64,000 nucleotides of DNA, from NCBI RefSeq assembly GCF_032884065.1, contig NC_088865.1, forward strand, positions 45,596,185 through 45,660,184, written 5' to 3'. This document shows, piece by piece, positions 38,188 to 49,422 of the stretch. Source of the DNA: Artemia franciscana. Lineage: Eukaryota > Arthropoda > Branchiopoda > Anostraca > Artemiidae. Below the pieces are notes generated by a model. It searched no databases. It saw nothing but the letters and a program-made list of their open reading frames with translations, and was not told the DNA's origin. Numbering within the stretch: position 1 is the stretch's first letter; every line of letters begins with the position of its first letter. Position numbers and translations under genes: made by a program.

Positions 38188-39512
38188 GTAGGTACTAACT
38201 TACTTTTTTGGTTGGTCCATCCAATAGCTTTCCAACCTATAAAAAAAGAACTTTTATCAAGCTTCACGTGTTTATGTTTTCCTTGACTGAATAATGTAGT
38301 CTCTGATTTTGTTTATTTGCCAATTTTTGAGGTTACACAAGTACATATACTTCCCCTAAAATGACTTCATTACTACTTCAAAGGTTACCTAATGTGGTTA
38401 TGAGATTAAGTTTTTGTATGCTCTTGAATTGTTGTATAGTAGGTAGATAAAGACGGCGAAATTAAAAAGATTACAACTTTTGTTGCTCATTTGGATATGT
38501 AATATTCCTTAATCCAACGAGCAATCAGTTTTTACTTTTTTTTTGCAAGTGATTCATATTGCAAATATTCCTTACTCCACGAGCAATCAGTTTTTACTTT
38601 TTTTGCAAATAATTCATATTGCAAATATTCCTTAATCCAACGAGCAATCAGTTTTTACTGTTTTTGCAAATAATTCATATTGCAAATATTCCTTAATCCA
38701 ACGAGCAATCAATTTTACTTCTTTTGCAAATAATATTCAGTACAGAACCATTTCTGAAGATGTGTGGTCATGGATTGAAAAAAGATTACACGAAAGACAA
38801 AAATAAATGTTAAGCCGTTTTTGTTAGAACTCAAATATTTTCTGATAGTTCTTAGATATGATATAGTAGTATGAAATAGGGATATTTGGAAGACATTGAA
38901 GAAAATTTGTAATTTGACGGAGTTATTTCTAATCCCAGCATGCATTGAGGATTCCAAAGATTTCTGCTTGTATCTTAAAATGGAAATGAACGAAAGAAAA
39001 TGCTGGCTTTTTTAATGCGTAGCTAAGAGCATGGGAAAATTATAAAAGCGGGAACTAGTAATAGAGGTTAAAAAATCAGCGCCATCTTGCCTTTGGTGTT
39101 TTTTTGCCATTCTTTCAAGCTTCGCAATAGGCAGAACAGATGTAGATGGATATTAGTGGGGTTAGTTTTATGCTAATGAAATGTCATCAATTCTTTGGTA
39201 CAGTAGTAAAGCATCATGGTATTAGTCTGGTAGCACTAAAAAAGGAGATACTTTCTTCTGCTTAAAACTGAGGCCGGCATTTTTCAAGCAGTAGGGAGTC
39301 CTTCGGATGATTTTCTGAGGGTGCTACCCCGTTGCTACGGTGTGCAGGTGTTCTTTCAGACATAAAAAGTACTTTATGGTCCCTCCTCTATTCCTCATTA
39401 TAAAACTATTCTAGGGTATAGGATAATTTTTAGATGTGTAGGGTGGACCTGTGACGTCACTACATGCCTTTCTTTATTCATGCCTGTATTACTTTATTTT
39501 ATTTAATTGCAG
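38188..39512 (+). other. PP5 intron 1
   Basis: GT-AG intron (gtaggt ... ttaattgcag). It contains the minisatellite at 38490-38735 and otherwise AT-rich non-coding sequence. Confidence 0.85.
38490..38735 (+). repeat. Minisatellite, about 60-bp unit, four copies
   Basis: The unit reads 'attccttaatccaacgagca' followed by 'atcagtttttactttttttg' and 'caaataattcatattgcaaat'. It starts at about 38502, 38568, 38628 and 38688 with minor variation (a 'ttactccacgag' variant in copy 2). It lies in PP5 intron 1. Confidence 0.85.
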
Positions 39513-39902
39513 ATCAAGATTATCAGCAAGCCATTGAATTGTACACTAAAGCAATCGACTTGAATGGATCATCAGCAATCTACTATGCAAACCGGAGCTT
39601 TGCCTACTTAAAAACTGAATGTTTCGGTTATGCTGTATTAGATGCTACCAGGGCAATTGAAATAGACAAAAATAATGTCAAAGGCTATTATAGACGTGCC
39701 TCTGCTTATATGGCTTTGAATAAGCCCAAATTGGCTTTAAGGGACTATGAGTTAGTAACAAGATTTAGGCCGAATGACAAAGATGCCAAAATCAAATATG
39801 ACGAATGTAGTAAAATTGTCAAAAGACAAGCTTTTGAAAAAGCCATTTCCGTTGATTCTTTGCAAAGATCAGTTGCAGATTCAATAGACCTAGATACAAT
39901 TG
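39513..39902 (+). CDS. Protein phosphatase 5, exon 2 (TPR domain)
   Basis: This exon encodes residues 33-162: the rest of TPR1 (to about 53), TPR2 (54-87), TPR3 (88-121) and the long helix that follows. Diagnostic PP5 stretches are 'YANRSFAYLKTECFGYA', 'DATRAIEIDK', 'VKGYYRRASAYMAL', 'PNDKDAKIKYDECSKIVK' and 'QAFEKAI'. N59, K89 and R93 correspond to the carboxylate-clamp residues N67, K97 and R101 of human PP5, so Hsp90 binding should be kept. The acceptor is taattgcag at 39504-39512 and the donor is gtaagt at 39903. The open frame that begins upstream at 39464 reads through the acceptor, and its first 16 codons are intronic. The frame after 39902 is intronic too. Confidence 0.96.
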
Positions 39903-42199
39903 GTAAGTATTGTTTATTTATTCAACATCGTGATTGCAACTAATATAGCGTCATATTTCAGCGTCATTGCCTTTTGAGGATAGTAAAGATCTATATTCTT
40001 ACGCTAATAACTAATCACCAATTACAGTTAGGTTCAAGGTACACCCCTAAAGAAGTCTCAGTTCTTTGACTGGTAATGAATGTTGTCAGGGAGTTCGTTT
40101 ATTTTGATTTTTTATTATTTCTTCCATTCATATTTTTTTTACATATATTTTTATTTGTACATATTTTATTTATTTATTTTTATTTTAATTAGCTTTATTT
40201 TTAATTTGAAAAAGTATCCTAACAACAGCGTAAATAAATACATCGTTTTACTTTTGCCAATTTATATTTGTGCAAACTTCATATTTCAACCGTGATCACT
40301 GAGTCCAAACTGTCATTGCGACTGAGTCAAAACTGTCATTGTAGCCATTATATCGTCATATTAGTGTTAGTATCACGCCGGGATAGGGAAGTCCTATGTT
40401 TCTAGTTTACTAAGTAACAATCGAATAATGTGAGGCTAATAGACTAATTTGACTAATATCTGTGTAGTTTAAGACAGGTTAAAAGGTGTATATATTAGGT
40501 CTCTTCGACTATTGAGTTGATAATATATGTTTCAATCACACTTGAACCCTTTTTTATTTTGAAGAAAATCCTAATGTTATTATTATTATTGTCACGATGT
40601 CATAATTTTTGTCATAATGTCATCATTAACAAAGATATGCCTCCACTTTGGACAACTTATTTTTGTGTAAACTCCATGTAACAACCTTGATTGTTCAGTT
40701 TATACTGCCATTGTCGCCATTACACCTTCACGTACGATGGTCGTTTGTTCTTGTGCAAAAAAGGAGACATATCGCTGCTTCCCATGCGAAGAATTTTTCC
40801 TTGTCGTTCAAGGTGGAGGACTGTAATTCTCCAAAAGGATTTTTTTCAGATATGGTGATTCCAGTAGTGCAGTTGTCAGTTCGAACCGATATCATTTTTC
40901 GGGTTTTGGACTATTTTTTGAAATTCCCATAAATTTGTCTTAGCAACGAGCTTTTAGTTAAGATGAGTTTAAAATAAAAAATGACTAAACATATCTTACC
41001 AAAGTGAAGGTAAGATAAGCCCAAATAGAGGATCGTTAGATATGGTTGATATGAAAATCCTAATTGAAGAATTTTGAACGATAGAACCAATAATAACGAT
41101 ACTGAACCTTAAACGATACCGATACTGAGTTAACAATAAGAACGATATTGAACCAATATCGTTGGATATTGGTTCAGATATGGTGATTCCAGTTGTACAG
41201 TTGTCATTTCGAACTGACATCATTTTTGGGGTTTTTTGGACTATTTTTTGAACTTTCCATAAATTTGTCTTAGCCACGAACTTATAAAAAATGAATAAAC
41301 ATTTTACATACATTCATATACGTGAAAAACAACTTCTTTAACTAAATCTGCTGGCTTGTCCATTTTGTCCCATTTTGACTTTAGACGCTTGTTTGTCTCT
41401 CATTTTAGGCAAATTAACGGTCCTGTGTCAGTTCGTGGCTCAACCTGCCTACGACCATAAGCAGGCGTCCCTTGTTTACCTCTCATTCCAGGCAATCTAA
41501 TAGTCCTATGTCAACTTTAAATTCTTAGTCAACCTGCCTGAGACTCTAGGTAGGCGTGACTTGCTAAAAGATAACAAACAAGTATTGGTCCAATAAAAGA
41601 GGCACCTGCATACTTCCGCCGTTTACCCAGGCCAAATTAACCAAACGCTTGGAAAACTATAGGTTCTATCATTATCTTAGCTCTAGGACTATCTACCTTG
41701 GTTCTACTGCCCTAGGAATGACGCATGGACGGATAATAGATAGACATGTCTATTAACAAATGAACTAACATTATTTTTGTACAATCTTAATAAAGGGGGT
41801 ATTAAGACCAGGTTTGCTTCTCACTCAATTGGACTATCTGTCTTGGCTTTTTCTACAATTGGCGATGACTTGATGCCCACAACTATTCCATTTTAATTCA
41901 CAGGGAATTCAGAGGTTCTAAGGGCATGTCAGAAAAAAAAATCTTTAAGACTGATTATAAGCAGGGACTAACTATGCAACCAATGTATATAATGCAAATA
42001 AGCATATGTATATTTTCTCACTGAGCTGCTACTTGAGTCAACTTGATAGAAAACAAACAACAGAAACATCTCGACCAACCACACATTTCAAACAACTATT
42101 AAAAAAAAAAGACTCATGTAACAAATTAAAGCTCATCGGTTGGAATACATTGTTTCCTTAGCTTTATTTCAAAATTTTTCTAACCTTCTAATTTTATTA
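39903..42199 (+). other. PP5 intron 2, proximal part
   Basis: AT-rich intron sequence without a gene. Two direct copies of a roughly 105-bp sequence lie at 40851-40955 and 41174-41285 ('gatatggtgattccagt', 'gacatcatttttggg', 'ttggactattttttgaa', 'ccataaatttgtcttagc'). A diverged third is at about 50160-50310 in intron 3. A second related pair is at about 40255-40350 and 40655-40730 ('aactgtcattg', 'gccatta'). Confidence 0.6.
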
Positions 42200-42930
42200 T
42201 TTATAGGATCATTGCTTTTTTACAATTTGGTTCCTCGATAGATATAAGAGAACTTTTAACTCTTAAACGATAGATTTTCATGAAGTGTAATGCCTAGATG
42301 CTTGACACATGATTTCCATTCAGTCGCACCATCATTATATTTTAATCAGTTAATCCATGGATTGTAAGTGGCTGTTCTTGGGAATAAATTAAAACTAATC
42401 ATAGCAGGGTGAACTTGAAGTTTGTTTACACACATCCAAGTTGAATCGCTATATAGCGATCCTCTGTTTAATTCAATCAATCCTGTCTCTGTTCTTGCAA
42501 GACAAATTAGCGACGTGTCATTGGCAAGCGTCAGTATTTTCACTTCTTAAGGATGATGGAATAGTTTTCTGAAATTATTGTTGATATTTGACACAGTCTG
42601 ACTAAGGTCATTTACGAAAATTAATAACTGTCTAACAACAAAACCTTCTGGAAATCCAAATGTAAGGGGAGAACTCGATGATCGCTGTGAATAGATCTGA
42701 GCATACTTTTGACATCGTTCTAAGAATGCACGTGACCATTCAAGCAAGGACACCTGTGACCTATGAATTAGGTAATTCATCATGAAGCTTTCTAGTACAT
42801 TTTTGTTACAAGGGCAGGGGTTGAAACATTTTGTTTCAACCCCTGTTTCAAGGGCATATTTTACTACTTCGGTTACCTTGGCTTCTTGTATATTAATGTA
42901 AGATGTAAGGCTCACCTTTCTGTTGCTTTA
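42200..42930 (-). mobile_element. Dead CR1-like LINE RT fragment in PP5 intron 2
   Basis: Minus-strand frames 42915-42547 and 42543-42346 are adjacent parts of a LINE reverse transcriptase. The first ends with 'SSSPLTFGFPEGFVV', 'FVNDLSQTVSN', a decayed form of the 'GVPQGSVLGP...NDL' motif. The second begins 'ANDTSLICLARTETGLIELN', where functional elements have FADDT. The D-to-N change and the frameshift inactivate it. It differs from the LINE at 30-38 kb and is a separate old insertion. It contains a perfect 14-bp palindrome at 42815-42845. Confidence 0.78.
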
Positions 42931-43011
42931 AACATCTTCATCCGTGAACAACTCTCGACTCATTGGCTATTTTACTTTTTACATCTTCGTTGTATCCACC
43001 TTTTATATTAA

Positions 43012-43309
43012 AAATAAAAAAAAAACTAATTTTTTTAGCTGAAAGTAAGGAGCGACATTAAAACTTAAAACGAACAGAAATTACTCCGTATATGAAATGG
43101 GTTGTCCCCTCTGCAATTCCTCGCTCTTTACGCTAAAGCTTTTAATTGTTTTAAAAAGCAGAATTGTGGCAAAGAGTCGAACTTTAGCGTAAAGAGCGAG
43201 GAATTGCAGAGGGGACAACCCATTTCATATACGGAGTAATTTCTGTTCGTTTTAAGTTTTAATGTCGCTCCTTACTTTCAGCTAAAAAAATTAGTTTTTT
43301 TTTTATTTA
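43012..43309. repeat. Fold-back repeat with arms of about 127 bp
   Basis: 43012-43138 and 43182-43309 are nearly perfect reverse complements, separated by 43 bp. The arms read 'aactaatttttttagctgaa', then 'agtaaggagcgacattaaaa', then 'gctctttacgctaaag'. The transcript of this intron could form a very long, nearly perfect hairpin. The arm sequence is also found once, in direct orientation, at about 44788-44890, so the arm is the end of a dispersed element. Confidence 0.92.
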
Positions 43310-44950
43310 ATTTCTGAACGTTTTTGAATTAATGCAAGTTTGGTTTTGGCTCTCCGCACATAAATTATTAAAATGAAATATGTATATTAATTCTTTTTTT
43401 TGGCTAAATGGCTTTCTCTTAGTTTTGATCAGACGATTTTGAGAAATAAGGGGTGGAGAAGGAGGCCTAGTTGCCCTCCAATTTTTCGGTTATTTAAAAA
43501 GGCAACTAGAACTTTTAATTTTTAACGAACGTTTTATAAGTAAAAAATATACGTAACTTAAGAATTAACTTACATAACAAACTTTCATAACCTTATATTT
43601 TCATTATGTATACGAGGAGGTTTGTACCCTCGTTAATACCTCGCTCTTTACACTAAATCGTAAGTTTTGTCCCAGTTCTTTAAGAATGACCCCTGAATCA
43701 GAAAGGCCGTAAAATAAATAGTTGAAATTACTAAATACTTTAGCATAAAGAGCAAGGTATTTATCTCCTCCTAAATACCTCGCTCTTTATGCTAAAGTAT
43801 TTTTAAAACCTCTCATATGCGTTATAATCTCTGTTCGTTTTAAGTTTCAATGCTACTTCTTCCTTTCATTTGAAAAACCATTTTCATGTTTATTTTTCAT
43901 TGTTTTCTTATAGTAATGCAAGAGAATCCTGCGCCCTTTTCATTGAATTTTTCTTCCCCCGTGACAGATTCCTCCAAGGAAAGATCCTCCACCATAGCCC
44001 CCTCTCGTTAGCCCCACCCCCAAACAAAATAAAATCCCCCTGAAAACGTCTGTGCACTTCCCAATAACCATTATTAAATGTAAACACTGTTCAAAGTTTG
44101 TAACTTGCAGCCCCTCCCCCAGTGATTGTGGGGGAGTAAGTCATCCCCAAAGACATAGTTATTATGGTTTTTGACTATGCTGAACAAAATGGCTATCTCA
44201 AAATTTTGATCCGTTGACTTTGGGAAAAAAATGAGCATGGGAGGGGGCCTAGATGCCCTCCAATTTTTTTGGTCACTTAAAAAGGGCACTAGAACTTTCC
44301 ATTTCCGTTAGAATGAGCCCTCTTGCGACATTCTAGGATTACTTGGTCGATACGATGACCCCTGGGGAAAAAAAAAAAAAACAAAAAAAAAACAAACAAA
44401 CAAATAAACACGCACCCGTGATTTGTCTTCTGGCAAAAAATACAAAATTCCACGTTTTTGTAGATAGGAGCTTGAAACTTCTACAGTAGGGTTCTCTGAT
44501 ACGCTGAAACTGATGGTGTCATTTTCGTTAAGATCCTACGACTTTTAGGGGGTGTTTCCCCCTACTTTCCGAAATAAGGCAAATTTTCTCAGGCTCGTAA
44601 CTTTTGTTGGGTAAAACTAAACTTGATGAAACTTATATATTCAAAATCAGCATTAAAATGCGATTCTTTTGATGTAGCTATTGATATCAAAATTCAATTT
44701 TTTAGAGTTTTGGTTACTATTGAGCCGGGTCGCTCCTTACTACAGTTCGTTACCACGAACTGTTTGATTAAATTAAAAAAAAAACAATTTTTTAACTGCA
44801 AGTAAGGAGCGACATTAAAACTTAAAACGAACGAAATTAATCCGTATACGAAAGGGGTTGACCCTTCCTCAACGCCGCGCTCTTTACGCTATAGTTTGAC
44901 TATTTGTCACAACTCTAATTTTTAAAACAATAAAAAAAATAACCAAGGTA
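43310..44950. repeat. Composite of the same dispersed repeat family
   Basis: Continuation of the family whose end is the fold-back arm. 43430-44340 shares 'gccctccaat', 'aaaaaggcaactagaactttt', 'gggcactagaactttcc' with 1-1250. A second snap-back lies at 43734-43801. A 9-bp hairpin 'acagttcgt/acgaactgt' is near 44741-44762, directly after 'gggtcgctccttacta', and looks like an element terminus. At 44788 another copy starts ('aactgcaagtaaggagcgac'). No coding capacity was seen; this may be a non-autonomous element. Confidence 0.6.
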
Positions 44951-45192
44951 AAATAAGCTATCTATTTTCTCCATTCATTTTTCCCTAACATCACCACTTT
45001 ATCCTGATTAATTCCAAATTTAAGGAACTTAGTATTCTTAATATGGATTTGAACTTATTATCACTCTATGAGCCCCCGAAATTTTCATTTTTCTATGTTT
45101 TTTTCAAAATAGAGTTTAATTTCTCTATTTGAGACTGTGTTCTCCCATAGCTTATGTGGACGAAGTCAATCACAATAATATTTATAAGCGGG

Positions 45193-45205
45193 GATTAGCC
45201 CGAAA
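45193..45205 (+). repeat. Target-site duplication, left side of RTE insertion
   Basis: GATTAGCCCGAAA here is repeated exactly at 48888-48900, directly after the (TAG)n tail of the element. The leading G could belong to the tail, so the duplication is 12 or 13 bp. Confidence 0.88.
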
Positions 45206-48200
45206 AGAAGGCCCCGAGGAAGAAGGCCCCTCAAATGTACACTCAGCAGGGCCAACTGTCGTGTTCACGCGTCAGATGAGTTACAAACCTTCTCCCAGTA
45301 ATGGGTTAAATTGCATGGTGAAGCAGAACACCATCGTGGGAGGATCCTCTATAGGAGGACAACTGCGGCAGGGTGTAAGATCCAGATTTATGGACAACGG
45401 CCTCTGTAAAGGGCTGCCTCGACCCTTTCGGGGTACCTGCAAGACTGGGAAACTTGCAGTCAATTTTTCCCACTTGAGGAGTGGCGCCCCTCGAGGGAAT
45501 TATAGCCTAGTAAACAACACAGCACTCGTACGGGATTCTGATTATTGGATAATTTTCTGGGCTTGGTTTGTTTTGATGGGTGTTTTCAGGCTGAAAAACC
45601 TCTTCCTAGCTAATTTATCTACTATGGGCTGCCTCCCCGTAGTAGCATAATATTTGTAGGCATGAATATATAATGAGTCGGAGGTAATAGGCTTGGGACT
45701 GTCTGTGCAGGATTTCGACTCTTGTTGATAGAAGAGCATCGCCAAGTGCTGAAAACCATGTTGTGACCAAGATGGGCCCAGGATTGCACAAAGCCTCCAA
45801 CTTACTGGAGGTCCCAGGGACTTCTTGCTGTCCGGTTCTAAGCCGGCTTAAGCGCTTCGGTGTAGACTTGAGAAGATATGTTGGTCCCCATCCTGCACTG
45901 GTATCCGGGATCACTGCTTTTCTTGAGGCCAAAATAATTTCAAAGATTTAAAGAACATGAAAATTGGAACTTGGAATGTTACGACGTTAAAAAATGACTA
46001 TCGCATCGACATTTTGACTGACGAATTCAGACGGTTTGAACTGGATTTATTAGGAGTTTCAGAAACTCATATCCCAGGGGTAGGAAGCATGAAATTAGGT
46101 GACATAGAATTTGTTTACTCAGGAAGGAAGGATGGGGTACATAGACAGGGAGTAGGGCTCATGATGAATAAGGAAGCTGCTAAGTCTTGTTTAGGCTGGG
46201 AAGGTATTAATAATAGAATACTAATTGCTCATTTTATGACTAAAAAGTTTAGGGTATCAGTTATAGTAGTATATGCCCCCATTGAACCAACTGATGGAGA
46301 TACTAGTGACTCAGATGAATTTTACTTACAGTTACAGGAGCAAATAGACAGGGTACCAGGTAGAAATATGGTGTTTTTGCTAGGAGATTTTAATGCCCAG
46401 GTTGGTAGAAAAAGGGATAGATGGTATCCTAGCCTAGGTAATTTTGGTGTAGGAAAAGAAAACAGTAATGGCTATAGGCTTTTGCAATTTTGTTGGTATA
46501 ACAACCTAGTTATAACCAATACGGTGTTTGGTCACAAAATGGCCCATAAGTTGACATGGTATTCACGTGATGGTAAGACAGCAAACCTTATTGATTATGT
46601 TATTGTAAACAGAAGACTAGCAGGATCAATACAAGATACTAGGGTGTATAGGAGTGCCGTTATTGATGTTAAAAGTAAAGATCACCATCTAGTAGTGTCT
46701 AAGGTTAATTTAAAGCTGAAATTTCGGAAGAGTAACTCCCTCCCGGAAAGTTATGATGTTGGTAGACTTCAGGATGAAAATTTGAGAAAAAAATTCCAGG
46801 AACAGTTGAGTACTAAACTTGAGGGTTTAAAATTTGACAATGTGGAAGATGGATGGAATAATTTCAGAAAAACAATTTGTGAAGTTGCTGATGGTGTCCT
46901 AGGGAAGAGTGCTAAGACAGCAACTAGGAATATTAGTGAAAAAGCTTTAGGTTTAATAGAGAATAGAAGGGGTTTGTATAAGAATTATCTGAGCGATAGG
47001 TCGTATGAAAACAAAAGGAATGTAAAGAAAGTGGAGAAAGCATTAAAATATGAACTAAGGAGATGTGAAATGGAGGCGATGGATAAAATTGCTGAGGATC
47101 TGGAAGATGCGGCTAGACGGCATAATAGTAAAATATTATACTGGCATGTTAATAAATTGAAAGGGAGTAGCCGATCCGGACTAGTCCCAGTTAAAGATAG
47201 AAATGGGGCCACAATTAGTGATAAGGAAAAAGTTAAAGAAAGATGGGTGGAACATTTTGAGAATGTGCTAAACCGAGATACAGTTGCAGGAAAAGATATA
47301 GATGAAAATGAAAAAGTTTGTGATACCTTGGATGTGAAGGAAGATTTGTTTAGTGAGGAAGAATTAGCGACAGTACTAGAAGGATTAAAAAATAATAAGT
47401 CCCCAGGTGCTGATAGTATGATTGATGAGTTCCTTAAATATGGTGGCTCTGAGGTTAGGAATAAGCTACTGAAGATTATGAACATGATTTTTGAAAAAGG
47501 GGAAGTACCCAATGATTTGAGGAAAACCTTAATTAAACCACTGTATAAGAAAGGTGACAAGAGTGAATGTCGGAATTATCGAGGCATTAGTCTGGTCTCT
47601 GTAGGTAGCAAATTACTGAGTAATATGATACTTTTTAGACTGAGACATGCTGTAGACAAAGTTTTAAGGGAAGAACAATGCGGTTTTAGAAAAGGTAGAG
47701 GATGTGTCGACCATGTTTTCACTCTTAAGTTAATAATTGAGAAGTCCCTTCGTTTTCAAACACCTTTGGTCCTTAGTTTTATCGATTATGAGCAAGCTTT
47801 CGATTCTGTTGATAGAACAGCGTTAACAAAGGTCTTATCGTTATATGGTATACCAGAAAAATACATTAAAGTGATTTGCGCTATGTACGAGAATAATACT
47901 GCTGCGGTTAAGGTAGGAAATGAGGTTAGCAACTGGTTTTGTATTAAATCAGGAGTTAAGCAGGGTTGTGTTCTATCCCCCTTTATATGGATCATTTTGA
48001 TGGACTTCGTCTTAAGGAGCACAGGAAAGGCAATTGGAGACCATGGAATCAAATGGGGAGGAAGAACGCTCCTGGACTTAGATTATGCTGATGATTTAAG
48101 CATATTAGATGAAAGTGTGAGCAAAATGAATGAATTTTTAGAGGTTTTACGAGTTCAGGGTGCTAAAATAGGCTTGAAAATTAATGTTAAGAAGACTAAG

Positions 48201-48887
48201 TCACTAAGGTTAGGAATAAGTGAAGATGAACAGGTGACCTTAGGTAACGAAAAGATTGATCAGGTTGGGAGCTTCAGTTACCTTGGTAGTATTATTAGTA
48301 AAGATGGTGGGAGCAGTGAAGATGTTAAAAGTAGAATAGCTAAAGCTCAGGGTGTTTTTTCACAGTTAAAAAAAGTTTGGAAGAATAGAAAGATAAGCCT
48401 ACAAACCAAGATTAGAATATACAGTGATGACAGTGGTCAAATATGGCTCTGAAGCATGGACACTCCGAAAAGGAGATGAAAATTTACTAGATGTTTTCCA
48501 GAGAAATTGCCTACGGATTGTTCTGGGTACCCGGCTGACTGACCGTATTTCAAACAGTAGGTTGTACGAAAAGTGTGGTTCAATCCCGCTTTCTGGGGCT
48601 ATAATGAAAGAAAGGTTGAGATGGCTAGGCTACGTTCTACGGATGAAGGATGACAGATTACCGAAGATTGTCCTTTTTGGCCAAACGTCTGGGGCTACAC
48701 GGAAAGCAGGTCGTCCTTGTCTGGGTTGGGAGGATGTCATAAATAAGGATTTAAAGGAAATGGGAACTTCCTGGGAGGGTGTAAAGAGGGAGGCTTTAAA
48801 TAGATTAGGTTGGAGGAGGAGCGTGCGTAGCTGTGTTGGCCTCAGGCGGCTTGGTGCTGCAGTGAGTTATTAGTAGTAGTAGTAGTA
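45206..48887 (+). mobile_element. RTE-type non-LTR retrotransposon, essentially full length
   Basis: The 3.68-kb element lies between the two 13-bp target-site duplications, inside PP5 intron 2 and in the sense direction of the gene. It has a GC-richer 5' leader of about 750 bp, one long frame encoding endonuclease and reverse transcriptase, and a 3' end of TAG repeats. A short microsatellite tail, no poly(A), and the 'YGSEAWTL...RLRWLGYVLRM' C-terminal region are characteristic of the RTE clade as I know it. A 5' leader frame stays open from the element start to 45650 (about 148 codons) with no recognised motif; it may be leader only. The intact ends and clean duplication indicate a fairly recent insertion. 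Confidence 0.9.
45957..48873 (+). pseudogene. RTE endonuclease-reverse transcriptase, one frameshift
   Basis: The first 831 codons (45957-48452) hold an AP-type endonuclease with 'GTWNV' (residues 4-8), catalytic E36 in 'SETH', and 'LLGDFNAQVG' (D144, N146). A reverse transcriptase follows with 'NNKSPGADSMIDEFLKYGG', 'LYKKGD...NYRGISLVS', 'QCGFRKGRGCVDH', 'DYEQAFDSVDR', 'SGVKQGCVLSPF' and 'LDYADDLSIL' (catalytic D712, D713). At about 48424-48452 the frame shifts. The C-terminal part (48424-48873, 'KYGSEAWTLRK', 'RLRWLGYVLRM', 'AGRPCLGWEDV') continues in the next frame. A loss of a few bases just before the shift is likely. The terminal stop codon is the first TAG of the TAG-repeat tail. All catalytic residues I can identify are present, so the frameshift is the only obvious defect. 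The start ATG is chosen because endonuclease homology begins there. Confidence 0.9.
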
Positions 48888-48900
48888 GATTAGCCCGAAA
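48888..48900 (+). repeat. Target-site duplication, right side of RTE insertion
   Basis: GATTAGCCCGAAA, identical to 45193-45205, immediately after the (TAG)n tail. Confidence 0.88.
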
Positions 48901-49124
48901 TGTATATTTTCATGTAATTATTTAACTCTCGGGGGATTGAACCTTTGAATTCAAACTTTAGGCTTGGCCTCCCTACCCTCAAATATCAAATTTAAAACCC
49001 TTTCTCCTAATTTCATAGATATATCGCTTAATTGCCTGTTTTCTATTGTTTAGCCGCTAAAAGTATCCAATACTGCATATTGTTTGTTCAATCATCTTCT
49101 ATTCAGGCGTGTCTTTATAAATGT

Positions 49125-49231
<107 letters not shown>

Positions 49232-49300
49232 ATTTAACTATCAAATTGTTAATTGTTATTTGATATATATTGACAACAGAGGGAACTTTTTCTATTTTAG

Positions 49301-49422
49301 TTGTTGAAGACAGTTATGACGGACCAAGGATAGCTGAAGAAGGAATCACACCGAAATTTATGGAAGATTTAATGAAACACTTCAAGGAACAGAAGCGTCT
49401 TCATAGAAGATACGCCTACAAG
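49301..49422 (+). CDS. Protein phosphatase 5, exon 3 (linker to catalytic domain)
   Basis: Codons 163-203, with the first codon split with exon 2. The peptide matches the PP5 segment joining TPR and phosphatase domains: '[10 protein letters not shown]' corresponds to 'IEDEYSGPKL' of vertebrate PP5, followed by '[26 protein letters not shown]'. The acceptor is ttctattttag (ending 49300) and the donor gtatgc at 49423; the exon ends at a codon boundary. The flanking introns are very large and repeat-filled, so this 122-bp exon is isolated by 9.4 kb and 14.3 kb. The longer open frame at 49270-49485 is mostly intron. Confidence 0.95.

Noticed and set aside
39464-39512. Start of PP5 at the ATG at 39464
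   Set aside because: The sequence before 39513 is a pyrimidine-rich tract ending in CAG. The first half of TPR1 and the true start are supplied in phase by the exon at 38091-38187.
45129-45650. 173-codon frame as an independent host gene
   Set aside because: It starts in target DNA, crosses the 13-bp target-site duplication and continues in the RTE 5' leader. The part before 45206 is not element sequence.
46985-47560. 191-codon minus-strand frame
   Set aside because: It is the antisense shadow of the RTE reverse-transcriptase frame, which has clear motifs on the plus strand.
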